The position numbers were made by a program, and so were the translations under genes. The notes beneath the pieces are model-generated. The model was given only the letters and a program-made list of their open reading frames with translations. It searched no databases and was not told the origin of the DNA. Of a DNA stretch of 64,000 nt, positions 17,020 to 24,685 are shown piece by piece. This stretch comes from Streptomyces sp. ISL-100 (GTDB lineage Bacteria > Actinomycetota > Actinomycetes > Streptomycetales > Streptomycetaceae): assembly GCF_018614615.1 (NCBI RefSeq), contig NZ_JAGGOK010000029.1, positions 1 to 64,000 on the forward strand. The letters run 5' to 3'. Positions within the stretch are counted from its first letter, which is position 1, and the number at the start of each line of letters is the position of its first letter.

Positions 17020-18516
17020 ATGCTGCTCACCTCCCGGCGCCTGAGTGCCGCCCTGCTGGCCGCCGCATCGGCCACCCTCGTCGCCGCGACCTTGCCCGCC
17101 CCCGCACCACCCGTGGCGCTCGGCATCGGCGATCCGCTCTTCCCGCACCTGGGTAACCCTGGATACGACGTTCGCGCGTACGACATCTCCTTCACGTACG
17201 GCGGAAGCAACAGCAAGCCCCTGGACGCCGTCACGAAGATCGACGCGGTGGCCACGGAGCAGCTCGACCGGGTCAACCTCGACTTCTCGCACGGCACCGT
17301 CGCGTCGGTCGAGGTGAACGGCGAGCGGGCGGCGTTCGCGACGGCGGGGGAGGACCTGATCGTCACGCCCGAGGAGCCGGTCTACGAGGGATGGCCGCTG
17401 CGGATCACCGTCTGGCACAAGAGCCATCCCAGCCCCAAGGAGGGCGCGGACGGCGGCTGGGTGCGTACGCGCGACGGTCTCGCCATGGCCAACCAGGCCG
17501 ACGCGGCGCACCGGGTGTTCCCGTGCAACGACCATCCCGCGGACAAGGCGTTCTTCACGTTCCGTGTCACCGCTCCGAAGGGCATGACGGCAGTCACCAA
17601 CGGCCTGCCCGTGGGAAAGGCCGAAAGGGTGGCGGGCGGTGCCACCTGGACGTACCGGACCAGCCATCCCATGGCGACCGAACTCGCGCAGGTCTCTGTC
17701 GGCCGGTCGACCGTCGTGCACAGGAGCGGGCCGAACGGTCTTCCCGTACGCGATGTCGTGCCCACCGCCTACCGCGCGCAGCTCGAACCGTGGCTGAAGA
17801 AGACACCGGGGCAGCTCGAGTGGATGGAGCGGCAGGTCGGCCGCTATCCCCTGGAGACGTACGGGCTGCTCGTCGCCGACGTGGACACGGGCTTCGAGCT
17901 GGAGACGCAGACGCTGTCGCTCTTCGAACGGTCGCTGTTCAGCCGCTCCGACCTGCCTGCCTGGTACGTCGAATCGATCATGGTGCACGAACTGGCGCAC
18001 CAGTGGTTCGGCGACAGCGTCTCGCCGCGCTCCTGGTCCGACCTGTGGCTCAACGAAGGGCACGCCACCTGGTACGAGGCGCGGTACGCCGAGGACCACG
18101 CGAAGCAGCCGCTGGTGGACAGGATGCGCCGGGCATACGCACAGTCGGACACGTGGCGGGCGCAGGGCGGACCGCCCGCCGCTCCCCGGGGCCCCGCCCC
18201 GGGGAAGAAGATCAGCCTCTTCAGGCCGGTCGTCTACGACGGCAGCGGACTGGTGCTGTACGCGCTGCGCAAGGAGATCGGGAAGGACGCGTTCGAGCGG
18301 CTGCAGCGGCGGTGGGTCAGCGACCACCGGGACTCCACGGCGACGACCGGCGACTTCACGCGGCTCGCGTCGGAGATCTCGGGCCGGGATCTGTCCGGCT
18401 TCTTCAAGGAGTGGCTGTACGGGAAGAAGACGCCGGCCATGCCGGGGCACCCGGACTGGCGGAGTAAGGCGGCCGGTAAGCCGGAAGGCAAGGCTGCGGC
18501 CAAGGGCGCCAGGTAG
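17020..18516 (+). CDS. secreted M1-family metallopeptidase
   Basis: 498 aa aminopeptidase-like zinc protease. A signal peptide covers about residues 1-34 (LLTSRRLSAALLAAASATL, Ala-rich cleavage region). The N-terminal beta domain of the M1 family follows. The catalytic zinc site is HELAH (near residue 326) with the third ligand Glu in WLNEGHATWYE. The usual exopeptidase GAMEN motif is replaced by FELETQT, as in the actinobacterial secreted subgroup. It lacks the large C-terminal domain of PepN (about 850 aa). No lipobox, so probably free in the medium or wall. Confidence 0.88.
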   Translation: MLLTSRRLSAALLAAASATLVAATLPAPAPPVALGIGDPLFPHLGNPGYDVRAYDISFTYGGSNSKPLDAVTKIDAVATEQLDRVNLDFSHGTVASVEVNGERAAFATAGEDLIVTPEEPVYEGWPLRITVWHKSHPSPKEGADGGWVRTRDGLAMANQADAAHRVFPCNDHPADKAFFTFRVTAPKGMTAVTNGLPVGKAERVAGGATWTYRTSHPMATELAQVSVGRSTVVHRSGPNGLPVRDVVPTAYRAQLEPWLKKTPGQLEWMERQVGRYPLETYGLLVADVDTGFELETQTLSLFERSLFSRSDLPAWYVESIMVHELAHQWFGDSVSPRSWSDLWLNEGHATWYEARYAEDHAKQPLVDRMRRAYAQSDTWRAQGGPPAAPRGPAPGKKISLFRPVVYDGSGLVLYALRKEIGKDAFERLQRRWVSDHRDSTATTGDFTRLASEISGRDLSGFFKEWLYGKKTPAMPGHPDWRSKAAGKPEGKAAAKGAR

Positions 18517-18688
18517 AGGCGCCAGGAAGCGGGCATAAACCGGAGTGACGGCCCGGGGCGCACCGTGCCACTATCAACGGGTCGGCGGCGCTGCCGGGAC
18601 GGGGGACCTCCGGACACTTCGGGAATCTTCCGGTCACGTCACGCGTTGTGACTGACGTAACCGACTTTTCTATCGACGTAAGGATCCA

Positions 18689-20188
18689 ATGACCTCCTCT
18701 TCTTCCGCTTCCAAGGACGCACAGAGCTTCACGGAGAACGTGACCGAGAGCCTTCGGGCCGATGCCCTGATGGAAGAGGACGTCGCCTGGAGCTACGAAG
18801 TCGACGGGGAGCGGGACGGCGACCAGTTCGAGCGCTCCGACCGTGCGGCGCTGCGACGCGTGGCCGGCCTCTCCACCGAGCTCGAAGACGTAACCGAAGT
18901 CGAGTACCGGCAGCTGCGCCTGGAGCGTGTGGTGCTGGTCGGTGTCTGGACCTCCGGCACCGTGCTCGACGCGGAGAACTCGCTGGCGGAGCTGGCGGCA
19001 CTCGCGGAGACCGCGGGCGCCCTCGTGCTCGACGGCGTCATCCAGCGTCGCGACAAGCCGGACCCGGCCACGTACATCGGCTCGGGCAAGGCGATCGAGC
19101 TCCGCGACATCGTGCTCGAGACCGGGGCCGACACCGTCGTCTGCGACGGTGAGCTCAGCCCCGGCCAGCTCATCCACCTCGAAGACGTCGTCAAGGTCAA
19201 GGTGGTAGACCGCACCGCCCTGATCCTGGACATCTTCGCCCAGCACGCCAAGTCCCGTGAGGGCAAGGCCCAGGTCGCGCTCGCGCAGATGCAGTACATG
19301 TTGCCGCGACTGCGCGGCTGGGGTCAGTCGCTGTCCCGGCAGATGGGTGGCGCCGGTTCCGGTGGGGGCGGCGGTATGGCTACCCGTGGTCCCGGTGAGA
19401 CCAAGATCGAGACCGACCGGCGTCGGATCCGCGAGAAGATGGCGAAGATGCGCCGGGAGATCGCGGAGATGAAGACCGGCCGCGACATCAAGCGCCAGGA
19501 GCGCAAGCGCAACCAGGTGCCTTCGGTCGCGATCGCCGGATACACCAACGCCGGTAAGTCCTCGCTGCTCAATCGCCTCACCGGCGCGGGCGTGCTGGTG
19601 GAGAACGCACTGTTCGCCACCCTCGACCCGACCGTGCGCCGCGCGGAGACGCCGAGCGGACGGGTCTACACGCTCGCCGACACTGTCGGATTCGTCCGGC
19701 ACCTGCCGCACCACCTCGTCGAGGCGTTCCGCTCCACGATGGAGGAGGTCGGCGAGTCCGACCTGATCCTGCACGTGGTGGACGGTTCGCACCCGGCGCC
19801 GGAGGAGCAGCTGGCGGCCGTACGCGAAGTGATCCGCGACGTCGGCGCGCTGAACGTGCGCGAGATCGTGGTGATCAACAAGGCGGACGCGGCAGACCCG
19901 GTCGTACTGCAGCGGCTGCTGCGGATCGAGCGCCACGCGATCGCCGTGTCGGCCCGTACGGGCGCGGGCATGGCGGAGCTGCTGGCGCTCATCGACGCGG
20001 AGCTGCCCCGGCCCGCGGTCGAGATCGAGGCTCTCGTGCCGTACACGCACGGCGGGCTGGTCTCGCGGGCACACGCCGAGGGCGAGGTTGTCTCCGAGGA
20101 GCACACCGGGGAAGGCACGCTGATCAAGGTGCGGGTGCACGAGGAGCTGGCGTCGGACCTGGCGCCGTACGTCCCGGCGACTCGCTAG
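18689..20188 (+). CDS. hflX: ribosome-associated GTPase HflX
   Basis: 499 aa. The N-terminal HflX domain includes ATYIGSGKAIEL and the glycine-rich loop GGGGMATRGPGETKIETDRR, followed by a coiled coil (REKMAKMRREIAEMK). The G domain has Walker A GYTNAGKSSLLNRL (near 288), DTVGFV and NKAD. HflX binds 50S subunits and rescues or splits stalled 70S ribosomes in other bacteria. Streptomyces forms carry the long N-terminal extension seen here. Monocistronic; ATG 18689. Confidence 0.93.
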   Translation: MTSSSSASKDAQSFTENVTESLRADALMEEDVAWSYEVDGERDGDQFERSDRAALRRVAGLSTELEDVTEVEYRQLRLERVVLVGVWTSGTVLDAENSLAELAALAETAGALVLDGVIQRRDKPDPATYIGSGKAIELRDIVLETGADTVVCDGELSPGQLIHLEDVVKVKVVDRTALILDIFAQHAKSREGKAQVALAQMQYMLPRLRGWGQSLSRQMGGAGSGGGGGMATRGPGETKIETDRRRIREKMAKMRREIAEMKTGRDIKRQERKRNQVPSVAIAGYTNAGKSSLLNRLTGAGVLVENALFATLDPTVRRAETPSGRVYTLADTVGFVRHLPHHLVEAFRSTMEEVGESDLILHVVDGSHPAPEEQLAAVREVIRDVGALNVREIVVINKADAADPVVLQRLLRIERHAIAVSARTGAGMAELLALIDAELPRPAVEIEALVPYTHGGLVSRAHAEGEVVSEEHTGEGTLIKVRVHEELASDLAPYVPATR

Positions 20189-20234
20189 TACGGAAGCAAT
20201 ACCGAAAGGCCCGCCCCCTCACGACTTCCGTTCT

Positions 20235-20400
20235 AGTGGTCGTCGCAACACCCCTGCCCAGGGGATGCGATGGACTTCAAGATCCGGGAGATCCGGACGG
20301 CTCAGGGGCCGAAGAAGCTGCTGCGTGAGCGGGAGACATACTTCCGGCTCATGCAGCAGGGCTTCAGCAACAACCAGGCGTGCCGGATCGTCGCGATGAG
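20235..20400 (+). mobile_element. IS30-type insertion remnant (left end plus transposase start)
   Basis: From 20270 the frame encodes about 43 residues, MDFKIREIRTAQGPKKLLR... ending QACRIV, resembling the N-terminus of actinobacterial IS30-family transposases, where the text normally continues with a helix-turn-helix. After about 20398 similarity stops and the sequence becomes the 3' flank of a protease gene. AGTGGTCGTCGCAACA at 20235-20250 looks like the terminal inverted repeat of these elements. The right end and the rest of the transposase are missing, so it cannot move. Confidence 0.6.
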
Positions 20401-20446
20401 GGGGCGGGCCTTCGGGCTGTGCGGCGCCGTGTGGGCTGTGCGCCGG

Positions 20447-21625
20447 CTACTTGCTGCCGTACTTCTCGCTCATCGTCGTGAAGATCTGCTGAGCGCCCTG
20501 GTCCAGGCGCGGGCCCGCCAGCCAGCCCGAAGTCACCGGCCCGATCGAGGTGTTGGAGACGAGCGCCAACTTGCCGTCCGGCTGCGTGGCGAACCAGCCG
20601 CCGCCGGAGGAACCGCCGGTCATGGTGCAGCCGATGCGGTGCATCGTGGGCGTACCGGGGCTGATCGACAGGCGCGTCGGACGGTCCACGCACTTGTGCA
20701 TGATCAGGCCGTTGTACGGGGGCGCGGCCGGGTAGCCCCAGGCGCCCATCGCGCCGATGTTCTCGTTCTCGGAGGCGTCGAAGCTGATCGGCAGGGCGTT
20801 GCCCACGGTCTCCTCGAGCGACTTGCCGCCGTTCTCGGGCTTCACGTGCATGATGGCGTAGTCGTACGGAGCTCCCGCGCCGCCCGTCGGGCCGCCGTCC
20901 CGGATCCACTCGCCCGAGGTCGAGACCCAGTCGGCCCAGTAGACGCCGTACGGAGAGATCTCCCGCTGCTGTGCGTTGTCCAGCGCGGCTGCCGACTTGC
21001 CCAGGTCGTTGTAGGCGGGAACGAAGGCGATGTTGCGGTACCAGCCGCCGGCCTGACCCGCGTGCACACAATGGCCGTCGGTCCACACCAGGTTGGACTT
21101 GCCGGGGTTCCGCGGGTCCTTGACGACGGTTGCCGAGCAGACCATCGAGCCTTCGGGGGAGTCGAAGAAGACCTTGCCGACGGGGGCCGCGTGGTCGTGG
21201 TACGGGGTCTTTTCCCGCTCGGCCTCGACCGGACGCGGCTCAGGGTCGGACACGCCCTGACCACCGGATGTGCCGGCAGTGGCCATCGTCTTGGCCGGGG
21301 CCTTCGCCGCCTTCATCCGTTCGGGCTTCCACAGGCCCTCGATGACCGGATTGACGTAGTCCTCGGCCTCGCGCAGCCAGTCCTTCCTGTCCCAGTTCTT
21401 CCAGCCGCCGTCCTTCCACTTGCCGATGTCGACTCCGTGCTCCTTGAGCTTGTCGGCGAGGTCGGCGGGAAGGGCGGCTTCCGCGCCGCCGGCGGGTGCG
21501 GACGCGCTGGGCCCGTCGGCCGCCTTGCCGGCGGCTTCTTCCTCGCCGGGGCCGCACGCGGTGGCCGTCAGAGCGAGAGCCGCCGCGATCGTGGTGGCGG
21601 CGAGCAACGGACGTATGGAGCGCAT
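20447..21625 (-). CDS. trypsin-like serine protease, lipoprotein (copy 1)
   Basis: 392 aa. Lipoprotein signal with lipobox LTATAC near residue 24. A 100-residue N-terminal module (DKLKEHGVDIGKWKDGGWKNW..., repeated in the neighbouring paralogue) precedes a chymotrypsin/V8-fold domain. The triad is recognisable: His in WTDGHCVHAG (Cys-linked, unusual Asp two residues before His), Asp in DYAIMHV, Ser in GGSSGGGW. About 60% similar by eye to the next gene upstream. Extracellular, lipid-anchored. Substrate unknown. An 86-nt gap separates the two paralogues, so they may be cotranscribed. Confidence 0.8.
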   Translation of the reverse strand: MRSIRPLLAATTIAAALALTATACGPGEEEAAGKAADGPSASAPAGGAEAALPADLADKLKEHGVDIGKWKDGGWKNWDRKDWLREAEDYVNPVIEGLWKPERMKAAKAPAKTMATAGTSGGQGVSDPEPRPVEAEREKTPYHDHAAPVGKVFFDSPEGSMVCSATVVKDPRNPGKSNLVWTDGHCVHAGQAGGWYRNIAFVPAYNDLGKSAAALDNAQQREISPYGVYWADWVSTSGEWIRDGGPTGGAGAPYDYAIMHVKPENGGKSLEETVGNALPISFDASENENIGAMGAWGYPAAPPYNGLIMHKCVDRPTRLSISPGTPTMHRIGCTMTGGSSGGGWFATQPDGKLALVSNTSIGPVTSGWLAGPRLDQGAQQIFTTMSEKYGSK

Positions 21626-21711
21626 GGAAACGATTCCCCCTGTAGTTCAGGCCAAGGGCCCCCGGCACACCTGCCGAGGGCCCCTGAACAGCATTCACAT
21701 ATCGACTGGAC

Positions 21712-22944
21712 CTACTGGTTGGCGAACTTTCCGCTCACCGAGTCGAAGATTCCCTTGGCTTCCGTGCCCAGGCGCGGACCGGCCAGCCAGCCGGCCGTCA
21801 CCGGGCCGATCGAGGTGTTGGAGACCAGCGCGGGCTTGCCGTCCTGGCCGAGGGCCGTCCAGCCGCCACCGGAGGAACCACCCGTCATGGTGCAGCCGAT
21901 GCGGTACATCGTCGGGTCACCGGCCTTGATGGACAGGCGTCCCGGCTTGTCGGCGCACTGGTACTGCTTCTGGCCGTCGAAGGGCGGGGCGGCCGGGTAG
22001 CCGGTCGCCGTCATGCTCGGGATCTCGGGTGCGGCCGGTGCGTTGAACTCCACCGGAAGGGCCGAACCGACCGTCTCCTCAAGAGACTTGCCGTTGCCCT
22101 TGCCCTTCTCCGGGGTGACGTGCAGCACCGCGTAGTCGTACGGAGCGCCTTCGCCGCCGGTCGGGCCGCCCTGGGCGATCCACTGCTCGGACGTCTGCGC
22201 CCAGTCGCCCCACCACACGCCGTGCGGCATGATTTCCTTCTCGTTCTTCGGCGCGCCGTCGAGCTCCTTGGCCGACTTGCCGGTGTCGTTGTACGACGGG
22301 ACGAAGGCGATGTTGCGGTACCAGCCGCCCTTCTTGCCGGCGTGCACACAGTGGCCGGCCGTCCACACCATGTTGGACTTGCCGGAGTGCGCCGGGTCCT
22401 TGATGACGGTCGCGGAGCAGACCATCGAACCCTGGGGCCCGTCGAAGAAGAGCTTCCCGGCTTCGGGAGTGCTCGTCGTGTACGGGGTCTTCACGGGCTG
22501 TGCCTGGACGGGAGCGGGCGTCGGGTCGGTGACACCCTCGTCACCGGAAATGTCGTTGTCCACCGGCTTGTCGGGCTGCTCCGCGTCCCGCATCCGGTCC
22601 GGGTCCCAGAGGTCCTCGATGATCGGGTTGATGTAGTCCTCGGCCTCGCGGAGCCAGTCGTCCCTGCTCCAGTCCTTCCAGGCGCCGTCCTTCCACTTGT
22701 CCAGATCGACGCCGTGCTCCTTGAGCCGGTCCTTCAGGTCTTCGGGGATGACGATCTTGCCGTCGGCGGCCTGGCTGGTGGTGGCACTCGGCTCGCCGCC
22801 CGCGTTGTCCTCCTCGCTCGGACCGCAGCCTGTCGCGGTCAGGGCGAGGACGGCGGCAAGGCCGACAGCGGCGAATACAGGGGAGGTTCGGCGACGCGCG
22901 CTCCTCCCGCCACGTGTTGCGATGGTCGGGCGAATGGGTCGCAT
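21712..22944 (-). CDS. trypsin-like serine protease, lipoprotein (copy 2)
   Basis: 410 aa paralogue of the preceding protein. Lipobox LTATGC near residue 40 after a longer Arg-rich start. It has the same N-terminal module (KEHGVDLDKWKDGAWKDW) and catalytic residues: His in WTAGHCVHAG, Asp in DYAVLHV, Ser in GGSSGGGW. It carries the standard Ala before the catalytic His that copy 1 has lost. Two paired Cys in each copy could form disulfides. The upstream region carries three 9-bp tandem repeats. Function unknown; it may process cell-surface proteins. Confidence 0.82.
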   Translation of the reverse strand: MRPIRPTIATRGGRSARRRTSPVFAAVGLAAVLALTATGCGPSEEDNAGGEPSATTSQAADGKIVIPEDLKDRLKEHGVDLDKWKDGAWKDWSRDDWLREAEDYINPIIEDLWDPDRMRDAEQPDKPVDNDISGDEGVTDPTPAPVQAQPVKTPYTTSTPEAGKLFFDGPQGSMVCSATVIKDPAHSGKSNMVWTAGHCVHAGKKGGWYRNIAFVPSYNDTGKSAKELDGAPKNEKEIMPHGVWWGDWAQTSEQWIAQGGPTGGEGAPYDYAVLHVTPEKGKGNGKSLEETVGSALPVEFNAPAAPEIPSMTATGYPAAPPFDGQKQYQCADKPGRLSIKAGDPTMYRIGCTMTGGSSGGGWTALGQDGKPALVSNTSIGPVTAGWLAGPRLGTEAKGIFDSVSGKFANQ

Positions 22945-23264
22945 GCTTGATCCCCCTGGGACTTCGACATCTTCTTCAGCGAACTCTGCGAACTCCGCGA
23001 ACTCTTGTGAACGATGCGCACATCGCGCACCCCGACGGCGGAGCTCCGGGCCGGAGTGCGGTCCCCACTATGCCGGTGCGGATGGGGACGGCGCGCGGCA
23101 GGGCCTCGGTTCCCCGAACGTAAGGATCTTCTTATTGCCCGTGATCCTCCGGCGCCACCGTCGTTGGTACGTACGGGGGACGCAGGGTCGGCGTTCAGCC
23201 CTAATGGGCACGCACTTGGAGACAACTGCGCGACGGAAGCTTCACTGCGGGAGGACCAACAGAC
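22945..23264. other. divergent promoter region, protease / siderophore operon
   Basis: 320 bp without a gene between the protease (minus) and the aminotransferase (plus). It holds three tandem 9-bp repeats at 22979-23005. I looked for the DmdR/IdeR iron box (TTAGGTTAGGCTAACCTAA-like) on both strands and saw no good match. A ribosome site GGGAGGA lies before the aminotransferase start. No other clear element. Confidence 0.6.
22979..23005. repeat. three tandem 9-bp direct repeats
   Basis: GCGAACTCT, GCGAACTCC, GCGAACTCT run without spacers, followed by a related GAAC at 23009-23012. They lie about 35-60 nt upstream of the copy 2 protease start. They could be a regulator site or simple slippage. 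Confidence 0.8.
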
Positions 23265-24656
23265 GTGGCCGTGACCGAACCTGCCGCTGCGGTGCTGACC
23301 GCCGCGCACGAAGGGATCCTGCGGCGCCAGTCGCTGCGCGAGTCTTCCGCCCGAACGTACGCGCGGTCGCTGCCCATCGTTCCCGTACGCGCGCGGGGGC
23401 TGACGATCGAGGGAGCCGACGGGCGCCGCTACCTCGACTGCCTCTCGGGGGCGGGGACCCTGGCTCTCGGACACAACCACCCCGTGGTCCTGGAGGCCAT
23501 CAAGAAGGTTCTCGACTCCGGCGCCCCGCTCCATGTGCTGGACCTCGCGACGCCCGTGAAGGACGCGTTCATCACCGAGCTCTTCGCTACGCTGCCACGC
23601 GGGCTCGCCGACAACGCGCGGGTGCAGTTCTGCGGTCCGGCGGGTACGGACGCGGTCGAGGCCGCGCTCAAGCTCGTACGCACGGCCACCGGGCGCAGCG
23701 GACTGCTGTCCTTCACCGGGGCGTACCACGGCATGACGGCGGGCGCCCTCGACGCATCGGGCGGTGCGCAGGACGTACGGGTGACGCGCCTGCCCTATCC
23801 GTACGACTACCGCTGCCCCTTCGGAGTGGGCGGCGAACGCGGCGCCGAACTCTCCGCCCGCTGGACCGAGAACCTCCTCGACGACCCCAAGAGCGGGGTG
23901 GCGGTCCCGGCCGGGATGATCCTCGAACCCGTGCAGGGGGAGGGTGGCGTCATCCCCGCGCCGGACGACTGGATGCGGCGGATGCGCCGGATCACGGCGG
24001 ACCGCTCCATCCCGCTCATCGCGGACGAGGTGCAGACCGGAGTCGGCAGGACCGGCACCTTCTGGGCGGTCGAGCACAGTGGCGTCGTGCCCGATGTGAT
24101 GGTCCTGTCCAAGGCCATCGGCGGCAGCCTCCCGCTCGCCGTCGTGGTCTACCGGGCGGACCTCGACGCCTGGGAGCCGGGCGCCCACGCCGGTACGTTC
24201 CGCGGCAACCAGCTCGCCATGGCGGCGGGCGCGGCCACCCTGGCGTACGTACGCGAGAACCGGCTCGCCGAGCGTGCCGGCGTGCTCGGCGCACGCATGA
24301 TGGGCCAGTTGCAGGGACTGGCCGCCGACCACCCCTGCATCGGGAACGTACGCGGCCGGGGGCTGATGATCGGCGTCGAGCTCGTCGACCCCGATGCCGA
24401 TCCGGACGGGCACGGCCGTACGTCCACGGGCGCTCCCCCGGCGGCGCGCGCTCTGGCCGCCGCCGTCCAGCAGGAGTGTCTGGAGCGCGGACTCATCGTC
24501 GAGCTCGGCGGGCGTCACTCCGGCGTCGTACGTCTGCTGCCTCCTCTCACCCTCACCGATGAACAGGCCTCGGCGGTCCTCGACCGTCTGGCCGACGCCC
24601 TGTCGGCCGCCGAGCGCTCTTCGTACCACCAGCCACAGACCGGGCTGTCGAACTGA
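23265..24656 (+). CDS. diaminobutyrate-2-oxoglutarate aminotransferase, NIS siderophore operon
   Basis: 463 aa class III PLP aminotransferase. Features: GAGTLALGHNHP, the glycine turn FCGPAGTDAVEAALKL, EPVQGEGGVIP, IADEVQTGVGRTG and the PLP Lys in VLSKAIGGSLPLAVV (near residue 285). It is closest to DABA transaminases (RhbA, PvdH, EctB-like) that make 2,4-diaminobutyrate from aspartate semialdehyde. First gene of a four-gene operon with two IucA/IucC synthetases, so it likely supplies the diamine. No ectoine genes are nearby. GTG start with GGGAGGA upstream. Confidence 0.85.
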   Translation: MAVTEPAAAVLTAAHEGILRRQSLRESSARTYARSLPIVPVRARGLTIEGADGRRYLDCLSGAGTLALGHNHPVVLEAIKKVLDSGAPLHVLDLATPVKDAFITELFATLPRGLADNARVQFCGPAGTDAVEAALKLVRTATGRSGLLSFTGAYHGMTAGALDASGGAQDVRVTRLPYPYDYRCPFGVGGERGAELSARWTENLLDDPKSGVAVPAGMILEPVQGEGGVIPAPDDWMRRMRRITADRSIPLIADEVQTGVGRTGTFWAVEHSGVVPDVMVLSKAIGGSLPLAVVVYRADLDAWEPGAHAGTFRGNQLAMAAGAATLAYVRENRLAERAGVLGARMMGQLQGLAADHPCIGNVRGRGLMIGVELVDPDADPDGHGRTSTGAPPAARALAAAVQQECLERGLIVELGGRHSGVVRLLPPLTLTDEQASAVLDRLADALSAAERSSYHQPQTGLSN

Positions 24657-24685
24657 CCCCGGACCTCGTCCCAAGGAAGACCCCC

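Noticed and set aside
15694..18450. 918-codon open frame on the minus strand opposite rshA and the M1 peptidase
   Set aside because: Spans two well-supported plus-strand genes; low-complexity composition and no recognisable domain.
20270..22000. 576-codon plus-strand extension of the IS30 fragment across the protease genes
   Set aside because: Only the first 43 codons resemble a transposase; the rest runs antisense to two proteases.
23120..23264. iron box for the siderophore operon
   Set aside because: CCCTAATGGG (23199-23208) is superficially similar but misses most consensus positions.
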